A stretch of 64,000 nucleotides of DNA from Marinomonas aquiplantarum (GCF_003314975.1 NZ_QNRF01000006.1:153458-217457), one strand, 5' to 3'; shown: positions 22,014-31,909, counted from the first letter of the stretch. Notes: generated from the letters alone by a model not told the origin. Translations and numbers: made by a program.

Positions 22014-22931
22014 ATGACAAACATTACCATTTTAGATGGTGGCATGGGCCGTGAACTCGCGCGTCTTGGCGCTCCTTTTAAACAACCAGAATGGTCTGCC
22101 CTCGCGTTAATGGAAGCCCCTGAAACTGTGAAGGCCATCCACCAGTCTTTTATTAACAGCGGTTCTCAGGTGATCACCACCAACAGTTATTCACTGGTGC
22201 CTTTTCACATAGGCGAAGACGTATTTAAACAACGTGTCCGTGAACTGACGCATTTATCTGGCAAACTCGCTCGTGACGCTGCAGATGAAGCGGACCATAA
22301 AGTACAAGTAGCGGCTTCCGTGGCACCCTTATTTGGCTCGTACCGTGCCGACCTTTACCAAGCCGATCGCGTTACTGAGATTGCCACCCCCATCATCGAA
22401 GAACTGGCACCGTTTGCGGATCTATGGCTATTAGAAACCCAATGCCTGATCGACGAGTCCAGCCGTGTTATTGCTTTAATCGAACAAATCGACACGGCCA
22501 AAAAGCCTATTTGGGTATCCTTCACTCTAGAAGATTCAGAGCAAACGGCAGAGCCTTTGCTGCGTTCAGGTGAAACCGTTGTCGACGCAGTGAAAGCGAT
22601 GCAAAAACTGGGCGTAGATGCCATTCTGTTTAATTGCAGCCAGCCAGAAATCATTGGTGAAGCCATTGCATTGACGCAGTCGCTGTTGAGTGAACTGGGC
22701 GCAAATGATATTGAGATCGGCGCTTACGCCAACGCCTTCCCACCCACGCCAAAAGATGCCACGGCGAATGACGGTTTAGATGAGTTGCGTGAAGATCTTA
22801 CTCCGCCCGCTTACTTAACTTGGGTTAAACAATGGCAGAACAAAGGCGCAAGCTTGATTGGCGGTTGTTGCGGCATTGGACCTGAGCACATTCTAGCCAT
22901 TAAAGAATACACTCAAAAACACGAGTCTTGA
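22014..22931 (+). CDS. homocysteine S-methyltransferase (MmuM-like)
   Basis: The 305-residue enzyme belongs to the homocysteine methyltransferase family, which uses S-methylmethionine or related donors to make methionine. Three zinc-binding cysteines are visible: C208 (FNCSQPE) and C285/C286 (GGCCGIGPEH). The N-terminus LDGGMGREL is also typical. No methylmethionine permease is adjacent, so the donor cannot be told from context; in marine bacteria a donor such as dimethylsulfoniopropionate derivatives is conceivable but not shown here. Confidence 0.88.
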   Translation: MTNITILDGGMGRELARLGAPFKQPEWSALALMEAPETVKAIHQSFINSGSQVITTNSYSLVPFHIGEDVFKQRVRELTHLSGKLARDAADEADHKVQVAASVAPLFGSYRADLYQADRVTEIATPIIEELAPFADLWLLETQCLIDESSRVIALIEQIDTAKKPIWVSFTLEDSEQTAEPLLRSGETVVDAVKAMQKLGVDAILFNCSQPEIIGEAIALTQSLLSELGANDIEIGAYANAFPPTPKDATANDGLDELREDLTPPAYLTWVKQWQNKGASLIGGCCGIGPEHILAIKEYTQKHES

Positions 22932-22939
22932 GTCAGTAC

Positions 22940-22974
22940 AGTAGGCTAAATCACGTGATTTAGCCTACTTTTTT
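22940..22974 (+). terminator. terminator after the homocysteine methyltransferase gene
   Basis: A fully self-complementary 30-base sequence centred on CACGTG (arms AGTAGGCTAAATCAC and its complement) is followed by TTTTT. It lies between the plus-strand gene and the end of pqiC. Confidence 0.88.
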
Positions 22975-22981
22975 GAAGAGG

Positions 22982-23575
22982 CTACGGCGTGTTAAGCGCT
23001 TCGGCAATCTGTTTTGCCATCGGCTCCACAATCTGATTAATCCAGTTACTGGCGAGGGTCTGAGTTAAGGCTGAATAACCGTCAGAACGAAGGTAATCCG
23101 TCACATCAAACACCTGGGTTTTCAAAATTTCTCCTTCCGCAGACCTCAATTGCCAGCGTCCCGTAATGTTCACGCCCCCCTGTAAATCCGCATAGAAACG
23201 ATCCACTTCAATGTTTAATTGAGCAATAGCATAACTTGGCAAACGCTGTCTGGCATACCAAGCAATATTCTTTAGGCTTTTCTCCAGACGCTGTTGGGTT
23301 AATCGCGTTAATTGAGGAGCTAAAGGTTCCGCCCAAAGATGGCTTTGCGAACGATGCACTGCCCCTGTTTTTGAGACCAATACAATCTCGTTTCCAGACA
23401 AATAATTTGCCACCTCGACCGGCATCATTTGGATCTGCATTGGCGCCGTTGCTATGGCACTTACTTTATCACTAGAACTGTCGACTAAAAGGTATTCATA
23501 ACTGGGTGGTGTCGGGCTAGCACAGCCCACCAATACACTGGTAATCAAACTCAAGACCATCATTCTTACAAACAT
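22982..23575 (-). CDS. pqiC: PqiC-type lipoprotein
   Basis: The 197-residue protein has a lipoprotein signal (LVGC at residues 15-18) and fits the ABC-type transport auxiliary lipoprotein family (formerly DUF330). PqiC sits at the outer membrane and contacts the PqiB needle. It is the last gene of the pqiA-pqiB-pqiC operon, 20 bases after pqiB, and it ends just before a terminator-like palindrome. Confidence 0.88.
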   Translation of the reverse strand: MFVRMMVLSLITSVLVGCASPTPPSYEYLLVDSSSDKVSAIATAPMQIQMMPVEVANYLSGNEIVLVSKTGAVHRSQSHLWAEPLAPQLTRLTQQRLEKSLKNIAWYARQRLPSYAIAQLNIEVDRFYADLQGGVNITGRWQLRSAEGEILKTQVFDVTDYLRSDGYSALTQTLASNWINQIVEPMAKQIAEALNTP

Positions 23576-23595
23576 AAATCGCTTTAACCTTTTAA

Positions 23596-25242
23596 CTATT
23601 GCGCCGCTCTGGGCTGTATTTCTACTTTAGGTTTACTATCAAAAATCAATCGATTCGGGTTTTCTCTCAGTTGTCGTAACAAAGGTTGCAACTCATTTAA
23701 CGCCCTATCTAACGACACCAGATTTTGGCGTAATGGTTGTCCAATCAAACCGTCTGCTTGGTAGGTTTCCAACGTTTGATTCAAGGTTCGAATAGCCGCC
23801 GATAAATCTCCGGGGATTTGTTGTGTCTCAGACTGATCCATCAACTTTCTCACACTGTCACTGACTTGCTGTAAGCGCTGTAGGGTCGTGTCGACTTCTG
23901 ACATGGTGTTCCCCAATTGCTCGAAAGTTTTTTGCAAGGGAACTTGCGCTAGGTTATCGAGCATCAAGCTAATTTTAGACTCTATGTTCGCAAGAGCGTT
24001 AGGGGCCGTCGGAAACACATCATAGCCTTCAAATTCACGCCAGCGAATGGGCGAAGGCGTGTCCATAAAGTCCAAACTAATGACCCTGGCAGCATTCAAA
24101 TAATTACCAATCACCAAAGACGCCCGTAAGCCTTTGTCCATACGATCTTCTAACATATCGTCCCATTGTGACAATGACATCACATCGGGCATGTCAGGGG
24201 TGTTTAAGCGCTGCGGCTCGATGCGTGCCAACACAGGTATTACAGGAGTATCCAGCTTGGATAAGGAGGTCATAGAGATGCCACTAAAAGGCACTTCCAT
24301 GACCGTACCGATACGAACCCCTCGAAACTCCACAGCCGCGCCAGGGTATAAGCCACTCAGGTTAGCATCAAACAAAAACACATATTCTATGTACTCGTCA
24401 TAAACCTGATTATCGGCAGTTTCTTTCGAATCAAATAATTGAAATTCAGACAGATCAGCCACCGCCTCACCAGCAGGTCGTCCGTCTGGCAAAGCAAAAG
24501 AAATACCGCCTGATAAGAAGGTTTCTAACGAATCCAAACTGAATTCGAAGCCACTGGCGGAACTCTTAAACGATACCCCAGGCGTTACCCAAAATTGCAC
24601 CGCTGAGTTGACCAAAGCATCATAAGGCGAGCGAATGACCAATTGATAGGTAATGGCTTTGCGGCTAGTATCAAAGTCCACTTTCTCGATGTAGCCCACT
24701 TCATAGCCACGAAAATGCACCGGCGCACCCACATCGAGTGTGGCACCTTTTTCGCTCACCAACTTAACTCGAATGCCTTCATTCTCCGTAGCCAAAGGCG
24801 GCTGATCTAAAATCGTAAAGCGAGTTTGAATTTGCCCGCTTTCGCCCGGTGTCATGTCAATGTAAGCTCCGGATAATAAGGTGCCTAACCCACTCACCCC
24901 TTCTTTGCCGATGCGTGGTTTCACCACCCAAAACTGCGCATCTTGCTTAAGCATTTGATCCGTCCCTTGGTTCATTCGAACCTGAATCACGGCATTTTCA
25001 TAATCATCACTTAAGCGAATATCAATGACCCGACCCACATCCACATTACGGGATTTAAGCTTGGTTTTACCCACTTCTAAACCGTCTGCGTTAGCAGCCA
25101 CCAAGGTAATCAAAGGCCCCTGACTGGACCAATTTTGATACAACATCCAAGCCGCCACCATCAAAGCAATCAGTGGCACCAGCCAAATTGAATTAAAACG
25201 TACCTTGCGCATATTCTCGACTGGATTCAGATCATCGCTCAC
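23596..25242 (-). CDS. pqiB: PqiB, MCE-domain lipid-transport protein
   Basis: The 548-residue protein has one N-terminal transmembrane helix (near IWLVPLIALMVAAW) followed by three MCE domains and a C-terminal coiled-coil stretch. PqiB forms a periplasm-spanning needle for lipid movement between the membranes. I start at GTG 25242 (GTGAGCGATGAT), which has GGGAG six bases upstream; the frame runs longer but would overlap pqiA heavily. With this start it overlaps the pqiA end by 11 bases, which indicates coupled translation. Confidence 0.92.
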   Translation of the reverse strand: MSDDLNPVENMRKVRFNSIWLVPLIALMVAAWMLYQNWSSQGPLITLVAANADGLEVGKTKLKSRNVDVGRVIDIRLSDDYENAVIQVRMNQGTDQMLKQDAQFWVVKPRIGKEGVSGLGTLLSGAYIDMTPGESGQIQTRFTILDQPPLATENEGIRVKLVSEKGATLDVGAPVHFRGYEVGYIEKVDFDTSRKAITYQLVIRSPYDALVNSAVQFWVTPGVSFKSSASGFEFSLDSLETFLSGGISFALPDGRPAGEAVADLSEFQLFDSKETADNQVYDEYIEYVFLFDANLSGLYPGAAVEFRGVRIGTVMEVPFSGISMTSLSKLDTPVIPVLARIEPQRLNTPDMPDVMSLSQWDDMLEDRMDKGLRASLVIGNYLNAARVISLDFMDTPSPIRWREFEGYDVFPTAPNALANIESKISLMLDNLAQVPLQKTFEQLGNTMSEVDTTLQRLQQVSDSVRKLMDQSETQQIPGDLSAAIRTLNQTLETYQADGLIGQPLRQNLVSLDRALNELQPLLRQLRENPNRLIFDSKPKVEIQPRAAQ

Positions 25243-26548
25243 GCTTTGCTCCCTTGTTATATATATCACTTGCGTACCTGTCTCTGTCCCACAGCAACCT
25301 TGGGTCAAACGACATGGCCGCTAACATCGTTAGTATGACCACAGAGGTAAAAGACAATACCGCTGGGCCTGGGTAAATGGCCATTAAATTTCCCATTTGC
25401 ACCATACTGGTTAAAACCGCCACCACAAACACATCAATCATCGACCAGCGACCAACCAATTCTGTCAATCTATACAGTTTCACTTTCTGTTTGGTTAAAT
25501 GACGACTAGGGAAATAACATTGCCAAATTAACCAAGATAATGCCGCAATTTTGGCTAATGGAATCACCACACTTGCTATCAAAATCACCAATGCAACTGG
25601 GTATGACTCCAGTGACCAGAGCAGAAACACTCCCCCCATGATGGTGGAAGGCTCAGTATTACCAAGAAAGGTGGTTTGCATGATAGGAAACACATTAGCA
25701 GGAATATACATGACCAAAGCAGCGATCAATAACGCCAAGGTGGTGGATAAGCTACGTGGTCGTCGAGTGTAAATTGAATGACCACAACGCTGACAGTGTC
25801 GATGTTCATCGGACAATACCGCCCCACAAAAATGGCAACCAATCAGCCCTTGAGACTGAGCGTTACCTTGCTCAACACTATGATTCCTCGCTGCACCAGC
25901 CACCTGATGCCACAACCAACGCTTATCCACCAAAGAAACGGTTTTTAACAATAACAACACGTAGCCACAGAACGCCCAAAATGACAGACCTAACTTAATA
26001 TCCGCTAAGCTATTCACCTTCACCAGAGCCACGAGAATACCCACTAAGAAGACATCCACCATCAACCACGGCTGCACCACCAGCAGCCATCGCACAGAGT
26101 AACGCTGTGCTTTATTCAACACATTAGAATGATGGAAACTCCACACCAAAAACAAAATAGAGCCTAAATACACCAAAGGAAAAACAAACAGTGCCAAACT
26201 AATCACTGCCCCTAAAAGCAGGTAACCTTGCCCTAGTAACACCGTCAGAGTGTCCACCAATGTCACGCTTCTTTCGACCCCATTGGTGGCAAAGCTCAAA
26301 AAAGGAAAACTTATGGCCAAGAACAACATCAATAAGCAAGACAGGCCAAAAGCCAAAATTCGACGGGTAGCATAAGCGTGAACACTCACCAATATATGGT
26401 CACAATGGGTACAACGAAGACGTTCGCCACTCTGCAAGTCAGGCATTGGATTCACCTGATCACATTGCTCACAAACCGTGACCTGTTCAGAAAACATTCT
26501 TTGACTCATACAAGGCAAACATAAAAATAGTGCGACAACTCTCCACAT
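25232..26548 (-). CDS. pqiA: PqiA, inner-membrane protein with two zinc ribbons
   Basis: PqiA carries two repeats, each with a zinc-ribbon (CEQC...CTHC and CHFC...CQRC) followed by four transmembrane helices. The ending with GRWSMIDVFVVAVL and FDPRLLWDRD is diagnostic of the family. It anchors the PqiB needle in the inner membrane. The true start may be M15 (26506) or M18, because the first residues MWRVVALFLCLPC look unlike other PqiA N-termini and no ribosome-binding site is obvious at any of them. In E. coli pqiABC responds to SoxS; no soxbox was identified here. Confidence 0.9.
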   Translation of the reverse strand: MWRVVALFLCLPCMSQRMFSEQVTVCEQCDQVNPMPDLQSGERLRCTHCDHILVSVHAYATRRILAFGLSCLLMLFLAISFPFLSFATNGVERSVTLVDTLTVLLGQGYLLLGAVISLALFVFPLVYLGSILFLVWSFHHSNVLNKAQRYSVRWLLVVQPWLMVDVFLVGILVALVKVNSLADIKLGLSFWAFCGYVLLLLKTVSLVDKRWLWHQVAGAARNHSVEQGNAQSQGLIGCHFCGAVLSDEHRHCQRCGHSIYTRRPRSLSTTLALLIAALVMYIPANVFPIMQTTFLGNTEPSTIMGGVFLLWSLESYPVALVILIASVVIPLAKIAALSWLIWQCYFPSRHLTKQKVKLYRLTELVGRWSMIDVFVVAVLTSMVQMGNLMAIYPGPAVLSFTSVVILTMLAAMSFDPRLLWDRDRYASDIYNKGAKRER

Positions 26549-26575
26549 TCAAATAAGTGTTCAAAGGATAAAAAA

Positions 26576-26597
26576 GGGGTATCAAACACGATACCCC
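26576..26597 (-). terminator. terminator of the DUF2867 gene
   Basis: The stem GGGGTATC / GATACCCC has a six-base loop. On the minus strand it is followed by TTTTTTATCC, fitting Rho-independent termination of the gene ending at 26675. Confidence 0.75.
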
Positions 26598-26674
26598 ATC
26601 CATAACGCAAGCTATCTAAGATATACCAAAATAGCTAACTCATTCATATTCTATATAAACCCAAGTACAAAGAG

Positions 26675-27178
26675 TTAATTAACAGGCTCTAAACGAGACA
26701 AGCTCGCCGGTACGATCTTTTTATGAACGGGCGCAACAAAAAACATATACACCTTGCCCAAACGATTCTTCACATGCACGACCGTCGTCACATACAGTTT
26801 AAGCAGATCGCCTTCTGTCTCTAAAAACAAAGACAGCTTCACATCCAAATGTTTGTCTTTATCTTCCAAAATCACTTCCTGTTCTTGGCTGGACAAGACC
26901 TTAAAGATGCCCACTTGATCGCCCACTAGATAATCACACGCTTGTTTCGCTGGTATGACATTACCGATTAAGCCTAAATTTTTTAGCCCAAACAGCACCA
27001 CCACTCGATTGCGAACCCACATCAATCGCTCTACCCATCGAGGGGTGTTATTCACCATGTCTAACCACACCTGCATAGCTGATTGCCCTTTATTCAGAGT
27101 GTGGTAAGTAAAACAATCGGTAAAGTAAGCATTTGCCATGAATTGGTTAATTGCCGCTTCGCTCGGTACTTTCTGCAT
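26675..27178 (-). CDS. DUF2867 family protein
   Basis: This soluble 167-residue protein matches the DUF2867 family in length and pattern: an N-terminal helix, a YFTDCFTY-type segment, and beta strands ending with TTVVHVKNRLGKVYMF. Family members are of unknown function and may belong to the START-like fold. It is a single gene with its own terminator and an upstream gap of 115 bases. Confidence 0.7.
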   Translation of the reverse strand: MQKVPSEAAINQFMANAYFTDCFTYHTLNKGQSAMQVWLDMVNNTPRWVERLMWVRNRVVVLFGLKNLGLIGNVIPAKQACDYLVGDQVGIFKVLSSQEQEVILEDKDKHLDVKLSLFLETEGDLLKLYVTTVVHVKNRLGKVYMFFVAPVHKKIVPASLSRLEPVN

Positions 27179-27293
27179 TTTTTCGTCCCTAAAAATAATG
27201 TCGTTAATGAGTTGATTTCAACTCGCTGCTATTGACCATACTAGTCAATTTTTCTCTGAAAACCTGTAGTAAACTGTAATAATACGTCTGAAT

Positions 27294-28292
27294 TTATTGC
27301 GTTTTTATGGCCGGAAGATACTGACTTAGGGTCGCAGGTAAATGAGACACGATAAAACGTCGAGATGCTTGCCAATAAACCGATAACAACAACAATATGC
27401 TCCCCATCACCATGCCCGTCATGGCAATACTGTCCGCCACATTACCAAAGTTAGCAAACAGTTCCTGCAACGCATAAATCACATAAAACAAAGAAGACAC
27501 CATGAAAGCACGGCGATCTACCGTAATAGAAATGAGCGTCATTAGTAGATATAAGAGCACAATAAACACCATATTAGGAATGCTCTCATTACCGTCTAGA
27601 ATCCCCAGTGTGGAAAAAACAGGATGAATAATCAAAGGCGCTGACAACATATGCAGCCAAAACGCCACATCGGACTTTCGAGTAATGCGTTGCGTGTCCT
27701 GTGCGTCCCAATACATAGCAAAAGCAAAACACAAAACCCCAAACACAAACAAAGTCGACATCACCATCAGACCATCTTCAGGGAGAAAAGCGATAATTGC
27801 CGAAGCGACTATGGCCATACCAGCTGCGGTCGCTACGGCAATGGTCATCGGCACATTAAAACGTCGCCAATGTCCATAAGCCGCAACCAGTGCCACCGTC
27901 GTAGAGATGACTTCAGCGAACAGCTGACCAGCAAAAATAGATTGGCTCAACATGAAACTGCCGCCAACAAAACTGAGTAATAGAAAAATGGCTGGCAAAG
28001 CCATTTTGCGTTTCAAAATAAAGACGTCTCCTAGCCACCAAGCAAGGATGACAAACACCAAATGAGCCACAATTGGGTTCACCAATTGCAACACCCATAA
28101 AGACGAGAAGAGCAATAAAGCGCAGGCAATCACCACAAAAATATCGTTAAACCCACCCAATAAACGAAAGTTCTCTTCATCGACCACTGAGGTCTTGCGT
28201 GAGTTGGCAATAAAGTCACGAAATGCTGTCACGGATTGCGGCGATAAAACACCCTGTTTAACCGCAGAATCAAGATCTTCATCTGTATACAT
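27294..28292 (-). CDS. multi-pass membrane protein (DUF2157-like N-terminus)
   Basis: The 332-residue protein opens with a short soluble segment (EDLDSAVKQGVLSPQSV) like that of DUF2157 proteins, then has about ten transmembrane helices. No catalytic motif is visible. It lies 13 bases downstream of the 198-residue membrane protein gene on the same strand, so the two are probably one operon. The function is unknown. Confidence 0.65.
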   Translation of the reverse strand: MYTDEDLDSAVKQGVLSPQSVTAFRDFIANSRKTSVVDEENFRLLGGFNDIFVVIACALLLFSSLWVLQLVNPIVAHLVFVILAWWLGDVFILKRKMALPAIFLLLSFVGGSFMLSQSIFAGQLFAEVISTTVALVAAYGHWRRFNVPMTIAVATAAGMAIVASAIIAFLPEDGLMVMSTLFVFGVLCFAFAMYWDAQDTQRITRKSDVAFWLHMLSAPLIIHPVFSTLGILDGNESIPNMVFIVLLYLLMTLISITVDRRAFMVSSLFYVIYALQELFANFGNVADSIAMTGMVMGSILLLLSVYWQASRRFIVSHLPATLSQYLPAIKTQ

Positions 28293-28305
28293 ATAACTGT
28301 CCCTA

Positions 28306-28902
28306 TTATTTAAGGATGGTACGAAGCTGATAGCGTCGAAATAAAACCAAAAAGAGTAATGCTAAGCAGCCTATATTCACAGCAAAAGGGAACAAGGCTG
28401 TGGCGATTGAATATTCTTCTAAAGCCAATAATACAAGGGTATTGCGTAGGATAAATAAAACAAAAAACGTCGCATTTTCCTGGTCAGGAAACACGTAGGC
28501 TTTGCGTAACGTTGGTCCAAAACCTAACATATCGACGGTGGTTAATAAAATCACCGCCCACATGGGATCTGACATAACATACCAAAATGGCAGAGAAGAT
28601 AAAGCGGCTAAGAAAAACACCCAATCAATTGGGTGAATACTGGCATCAGCCTGTTTACAGTAAGCCGCAATGGCCACCAAGATGGTAATTCCCCCTGACA
28701 CACCAATCGGCCAAGCCCCCCAACCAGCTTGCGCCTCATACTGAGCAAAGAACACGATCAAGGTGGTCAGCCCCCAGATCACCCAAGTAAACACATGAGG
28801 CCGAGTTTGTCCTCGGATAATCGAAAATAAATAGGGTAAAAAGGCCACTAAAGTCAGCACGATCGCCATGCTGCTAAACACAAACTTTATGTTCCATTCC
28901 AT
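28306..28902 (-). CDS. small membrane protein, PQ-loop-like
   Basis: The 198-residue protein has about seven transmembrane segments. Near the N-terminus LPYLFSIIRGQTRPH followed by WVIWGLTT resembles the PQ-loop pattern of SWEET and cystinosin-type transporters, but the match is loose. It is the first gene of a two-gene unit with the downstream ten-helix protein. Confidence 0.6.
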   Translation of the reverse strand: MEWNIKFVFSSMAIVLTLVAFLPYLFSIIRGQTRPHVFTWVIWGLTTLIVFFAQYEAQAGWGAWPIGVSGGITILVAIAAYCKQADASIHPIDWVFFLAALSSLPFWYVMSDPMWAVILLTTVDMLGFGPTLRKAYVFPDQENATFFVLFILRNTLVLLALEEYSIATALFPFAVNIGCLALLFLVLFRRYQLRTILK

Positions 28903-28961
28903 AACGCAAACGCTTCCCGAATCAATGCTTCTTACTATCTAAACAAATTGACCAAGACAAA

Positions 28962-28985
28962 AAAAGAACACCTTAGTGTTCTTTT
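28962..28985 (-). terminator. terminator of the small lipoprotein gene
   Basis: AAAAGAACAC and GTGTTCTTTT pair around a four-base loop. On the minus strand the stem ends in a run of seven T, so it terminates the short gene ending at 28991. Confidence 0.85.
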
Positions 28986-28990
28986 CATTA

Positions 28991-29143
28991 TTACCTATGC
29001 GCCGCTGGACTGCCGCCAATGCGACCTGGGTCAGCGCCACCATAATTAGGGCCTGTATTTGGGCCTCCTGGCGGCATAAACACACAAGCGGATAACGTCA
29101 TTAATACACTCACAAAAAAGAGACCGCGCAATGCTGTTTTCAT
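28991..29143 (-). CDS. small lipoprotein, 50 residues
   Basis: A short gene with good signals: GAGG sits six bases ahead of ATG 29143, and a perfect terminator follows the stop. The product has a basic N-terminus, a hydrophobic stretch and the lipobox LSAC (Cys at residue 20). The mature part is only about 31 residues, rich in Gly, Pro and Asn. It would be an acylated peptide at the inner or outer membrane; residue +2 after Cys is Val, which does not suggest inner-membrane retention. The function is unknown. Confidence 0.75.
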   Translation of the reverse strand: MKTALRGLFFVSVLMTLSACVFMPPGGPNTGPNYGGADPGRIGGSPAAHR

Positions 29144-29324
29144 CTGAACCTCACCGGTGAAAACCTCATCTTAAATAACGCTGATAGCACAGACAAACCT
29201 CTCACCTCAACAACCATGAAGAATCCATAGTTGGCGAGAAAAATGAGGATTAAGGCCAGATTAAGGACACCAAAGGTTACCGATCTAACAGATCAATCAG
29301 GGCATGAACAAAAGCAAATGAAAC

Positions 29325-30356
29325 CTAACGAGCGCCTTTACCACGCACAGGACGCTTACCTGTAGGTTTACCATTAGGGTTTGATTTGCTCTGCGGCTTA
29401 TTCGGTTGCGCTTTATTACCGCTTGGCTTACGTCCCTTAACTGGCTTATTAGGATCACCAAACGGTCGCTTATCTTTACCTTTACCTGAAGGACCGGGCT
29501 TCTTACCGTCACCGCGAGGATGTTTGGTATTCGGTTTTGAGGAATAAGGCGTTTTGGCTGTGTTTTTCTTAGCCGTTTGGTTAGCAGAGCCTTTTTTATT
29601 ACCCGGACGAGAACGCTTCGTCGATGGATTGGCTTCGGAAGAGGACGTCTCTATGGCTTTCAATAAAACTGACAGCTCTTTCTGGGTTAAATCACGCCAC
29701 TCACCCACTGGCAAGCCCTTTAAATTGACGTTCATAATGCGAGTACGTTCTAGCTTGGTCACTTCATAGCCAAAGTGCTCACACATACGACGAATTTGTC
29801 GATTTAGCCCCTGAACAAGGGTGATGTTAAACACATTCGGAGCCACTTTAACCACAGGGCACTTTTTGGTCATGGTGCCTAAAATAGGCACGCCACCAGC
29901 CAAGCCAGAAATAAAGCTCTCTGTAATGGGTTTATTCACCGTCACCAAATATTCTTTCTCGTGATTATTACCAGCTCGTAATACCTTATTGACCAAATCG
30001 CCATTATTGGTCAGAAAGATCAAGCCTTGTGAGTCTTTGTCCAAACGACCAATGGGAAAAATACGCACGCCATGACTAACAAAGTCGACAATGTTATTGC
30101 GTTCACTGCTCTCCGTAGTACTGACAATGCCCACGGGTTTATTCAACACAATAAAGACAAAATCCTCGGCATCTTGTGGCTCAATCACTTGACCATTCAC
30201 ACGTACCGTATCACCCGCCGCGACCTGATCCCCAACCTTGGCACGCTTACCATTGATAAACACGTTGCCTTGCTCAATAAAGCGGTCTGCTTCACGACGC
30301 GAGCACATACCACTATCACTGATGTATTTATTTAACCGAATTGAGGAATTGAACAT
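29325..30356 (-). CDS. rluF: 23S rRNA pseudouridine(2604) synthase RluF
   Basis: RluF isomerises U2604 of 23S rRNA and can modify tRNA-Tyr U35. An S4 RNA-binding domain spans residues 5-60. The catalytic aspartate is D106 in [10 protein letters not shown], and ILGTMTKKC plus [12 protein letters not shown] follow as in E. coli RluF. The last 100 residues form a low-complexity tail rich in Lys, Pro, Gly and Asn that is longer than in E. coli. That tail is probably disordered and RNA-binding. Confidence 0.93.
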   Translation of the reverse strand: MFNSSIRLNKYISDSGMCSRREADRFIEQGNVFINGKRAKVGDQVAAGDTVRVNGQVIEPQDAEDFVFIVLNKPVGIVSTTESSERNNIVDFVSHGVRIFPIGRLDKDSQGLIFLTNNGDLVNKVLRAGNNHEKEYLVTVNKPITESFISGLAGGVPILGTMTKKCPVVKVAPNVFNITLVQGLNRQIRRMCEHFGYEVTKLERTRIMNVNLKGLPVGEWRDLTQKELSVLLKAIETSSSEANPSTKRSRPGNKKGSANQTAKKNTAKTPYSSKPNTKHPRGDGKKPGPSGKGKDKRPFGDPNKPVKGRKPSGNKAQPNKPQSKSNPNGKPTGKRPVRGKGAR

Positions 30357-30582
30357 AAAAAATCGCTGTCATTCTTGGGGGTAACTTATAGGAACTGGCT
30401 ATTATACACTGAAGTCACTCTGACATAAGACGAATCTGAACCTGAAGGCAAATTACGCCTTTCCCTTTAGGTTCAGATAGCACCACACAAGCAAACAAAC
30501 TCAGAAATAGCTTTAGGTATAGCAAGACAGATCGATGCAGAAGCTTAAGTTAAGACACTAAAGCTTTGACTCTAATGCCCCT

Positions 30583-30933
30583 TTAATCCAATACAGGGGC
30601 ATCAAAATCCTCTGGCTCATCCGTATAAATACACACATTCCAATCGGCAGCTAAGCCATCTTCAGCCTGACAATAAGTAGCAAAGAAATCGCTAATTTCC
30701 TGACGCTGGCAATGAGCTTCAAAACTCGCCATGTCCTGCCAGACTTCATTAAAGGCAATCGGAAAACTCTTACCCTCAGCAAACGGGCTGGTCATGTGGC
30801 GCGTCACTCGATACGCAATACAACCATCCTCACGCAATGTATTGGGTTCAAGAGACTGCAAAACCTTAAACAAGGCTTTCTCCTGACCAGGTTTGGGTAA
30901 AAACTGTGCAATACAATAGACTTTCTTAGACAT
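30583..30933 (-). CDS. antibiotic biosynthesis monooxygenase (ABM) family protein
   Basis: This 116-residue ferredoxin-like dimer protein begins YCIAQFLPKPGQEKAL and has the usual FNEVWQDMASFEAH core, both typical of the ABM/YgiN family. Members are cofactor-free quinol monooxygenases or scavengers of reactive carbonyls. It starts eight bases after the end of the LysE-type gene and so forms an operon with it. Confidence 0.8.
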   Translation of the reverse strand: MSKKVYCIAQFLPKPGQEKALFKVLQSLEPNTLREDGCIAYRVTRHMTSPFAEGKSFPIAFNEVWQDMASFEAHCQRQEISDFFATYCQAEDGLAADWNVCIYTDEPEDFDAPVLD

Positions 30934-30941
30934 ACCTTTCC

Positions 30942-31577
30942 TTAACTTCTATTTAGAGCGGATTTGAGTAAACCTAACCCCGCCAAAGCAAACATGCTAG
31001 CCGTTGCGCGCTCTACCCAACGACGACACTTTTGATACGTTTCCATAATACCTTGAATCGAAAACACCAGCGAATACAGAATGTTGACCAAATACCCTAC
31101 CAACATGCAAGTCAACAACGCCAACGTCAGCGACATCAAATCGTTATGGCCCTGCATGCCCATAGACAAGGCCGCCATCCAAGCCACCACGGTTTTTGGA
31201 TTGGAAGAGTTCAATATAAAGCCGCGCATAAACCACTTGCGATAACTAGTGGCTTGCATGTGCGCCAAATTTTGTTGCTCTTCTACAACCAAAGAGGCCT
31301 TAAAAGACACATATGCCAAGCGTAATAAATACAATCCGCCTAACACTTTAAGCACCATCAGAACATACACAGAACTTTGCAGAATGGCCCCCATCCCACT
31401 GACCGCCACCAGCCCCCATAAGAACATGCCAGACGACAAACCAAAACCATACACCAACGCCACTGTACGCCCTCTGCTCATAGCAATAGTGGCATTAGAG
31501 AGCGTCGCAGGGCCTGGGGAAACCGCCACCACAAAAAACGCAAAGCCAATGGTTAGTAATGACAACAAATCGATCAC
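30942..31577 (-). CDS. LysE-family exporter (second copy)
   Basis: This 211-residue membrane protein has about six helices and carries the signature VSPGPATLSN near the N-terminus and NSSNPKTVVAW in the middle, both characteristic of LysE/RhtB exporters. It differs strongly from the copies at 15722 and 43728, so it is not a recent duplication. It is the first gene of a pair with the ABM protein. Confidence 0.86.
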   Translation of the reverse strand: MIDLLSLLTIGFAFFVVAVSPGPATLSNATIAMSRGRTVALVYGFGLSSGMFLWGLVAVSGMGAILQSSVYVLMVLKVLGGLYLLRLAYVSFKASLVVEEQQNLAHMQATSYRKWFMRGFILNSSNPKTVVAWMAALSMGMQGHNDLMSLTLALLTCMLVGYLVNILYSLVFSIQGIMETYQKCRRWVERATASMFALAGLGLLKSALNRS

Positions 31578-31909
31578 GATCCCTCTCCTATTACATAAGA
31601 AATGTTAATTTAATGTCTAAAAAGTCGTTTTCTTCCTGTGATTCAACGGACCTTACATCTTGGCCACACTATTGTCTGACTTTATCTCATGACGATCTAA
31701 GGTCAATTATCACAGCCACATCAGGACGCCATGTTTGAAAGTAATCAATACGAGTATCTGATCACACTAGATGACGTTATATCTAAACAACCTAATAAGA
31801 CTGTGTAAAGGCCATAAGATTCACTAGCCCCAGATGGTAATGAGCTTTATTATCATCTAGCAAACTGAAATGGATTCGCTACTAAGGCGAGATGATAAGG
31901 GAGAAGAAG
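31578..31909 (+). other. intergenic region between LysE and cupin genes
   Basis: About 330 bases separate divergent genes and must hold their promoters. A 25-codon frame with ATG 31730 and TAA at 31805-31807 is present but has no ribosome-binding site. The cupin ribosome-binding site AAGGGAGAAG lies at its right end. I see no repeat or RNA gene here. Confidence 0.4.

Noticed and set aside
27651..27980. Plus-strand frame of 109 codons
   Set aside because: It is antisense to the ten-helix membrane protein gene; long antisense frames are common opposite such genes.
31730..31807. 25-codon ORF in the LysE-cupin gap
   Set aside because: It has no ribosome-binding site and no recognisable product; it may be chance.
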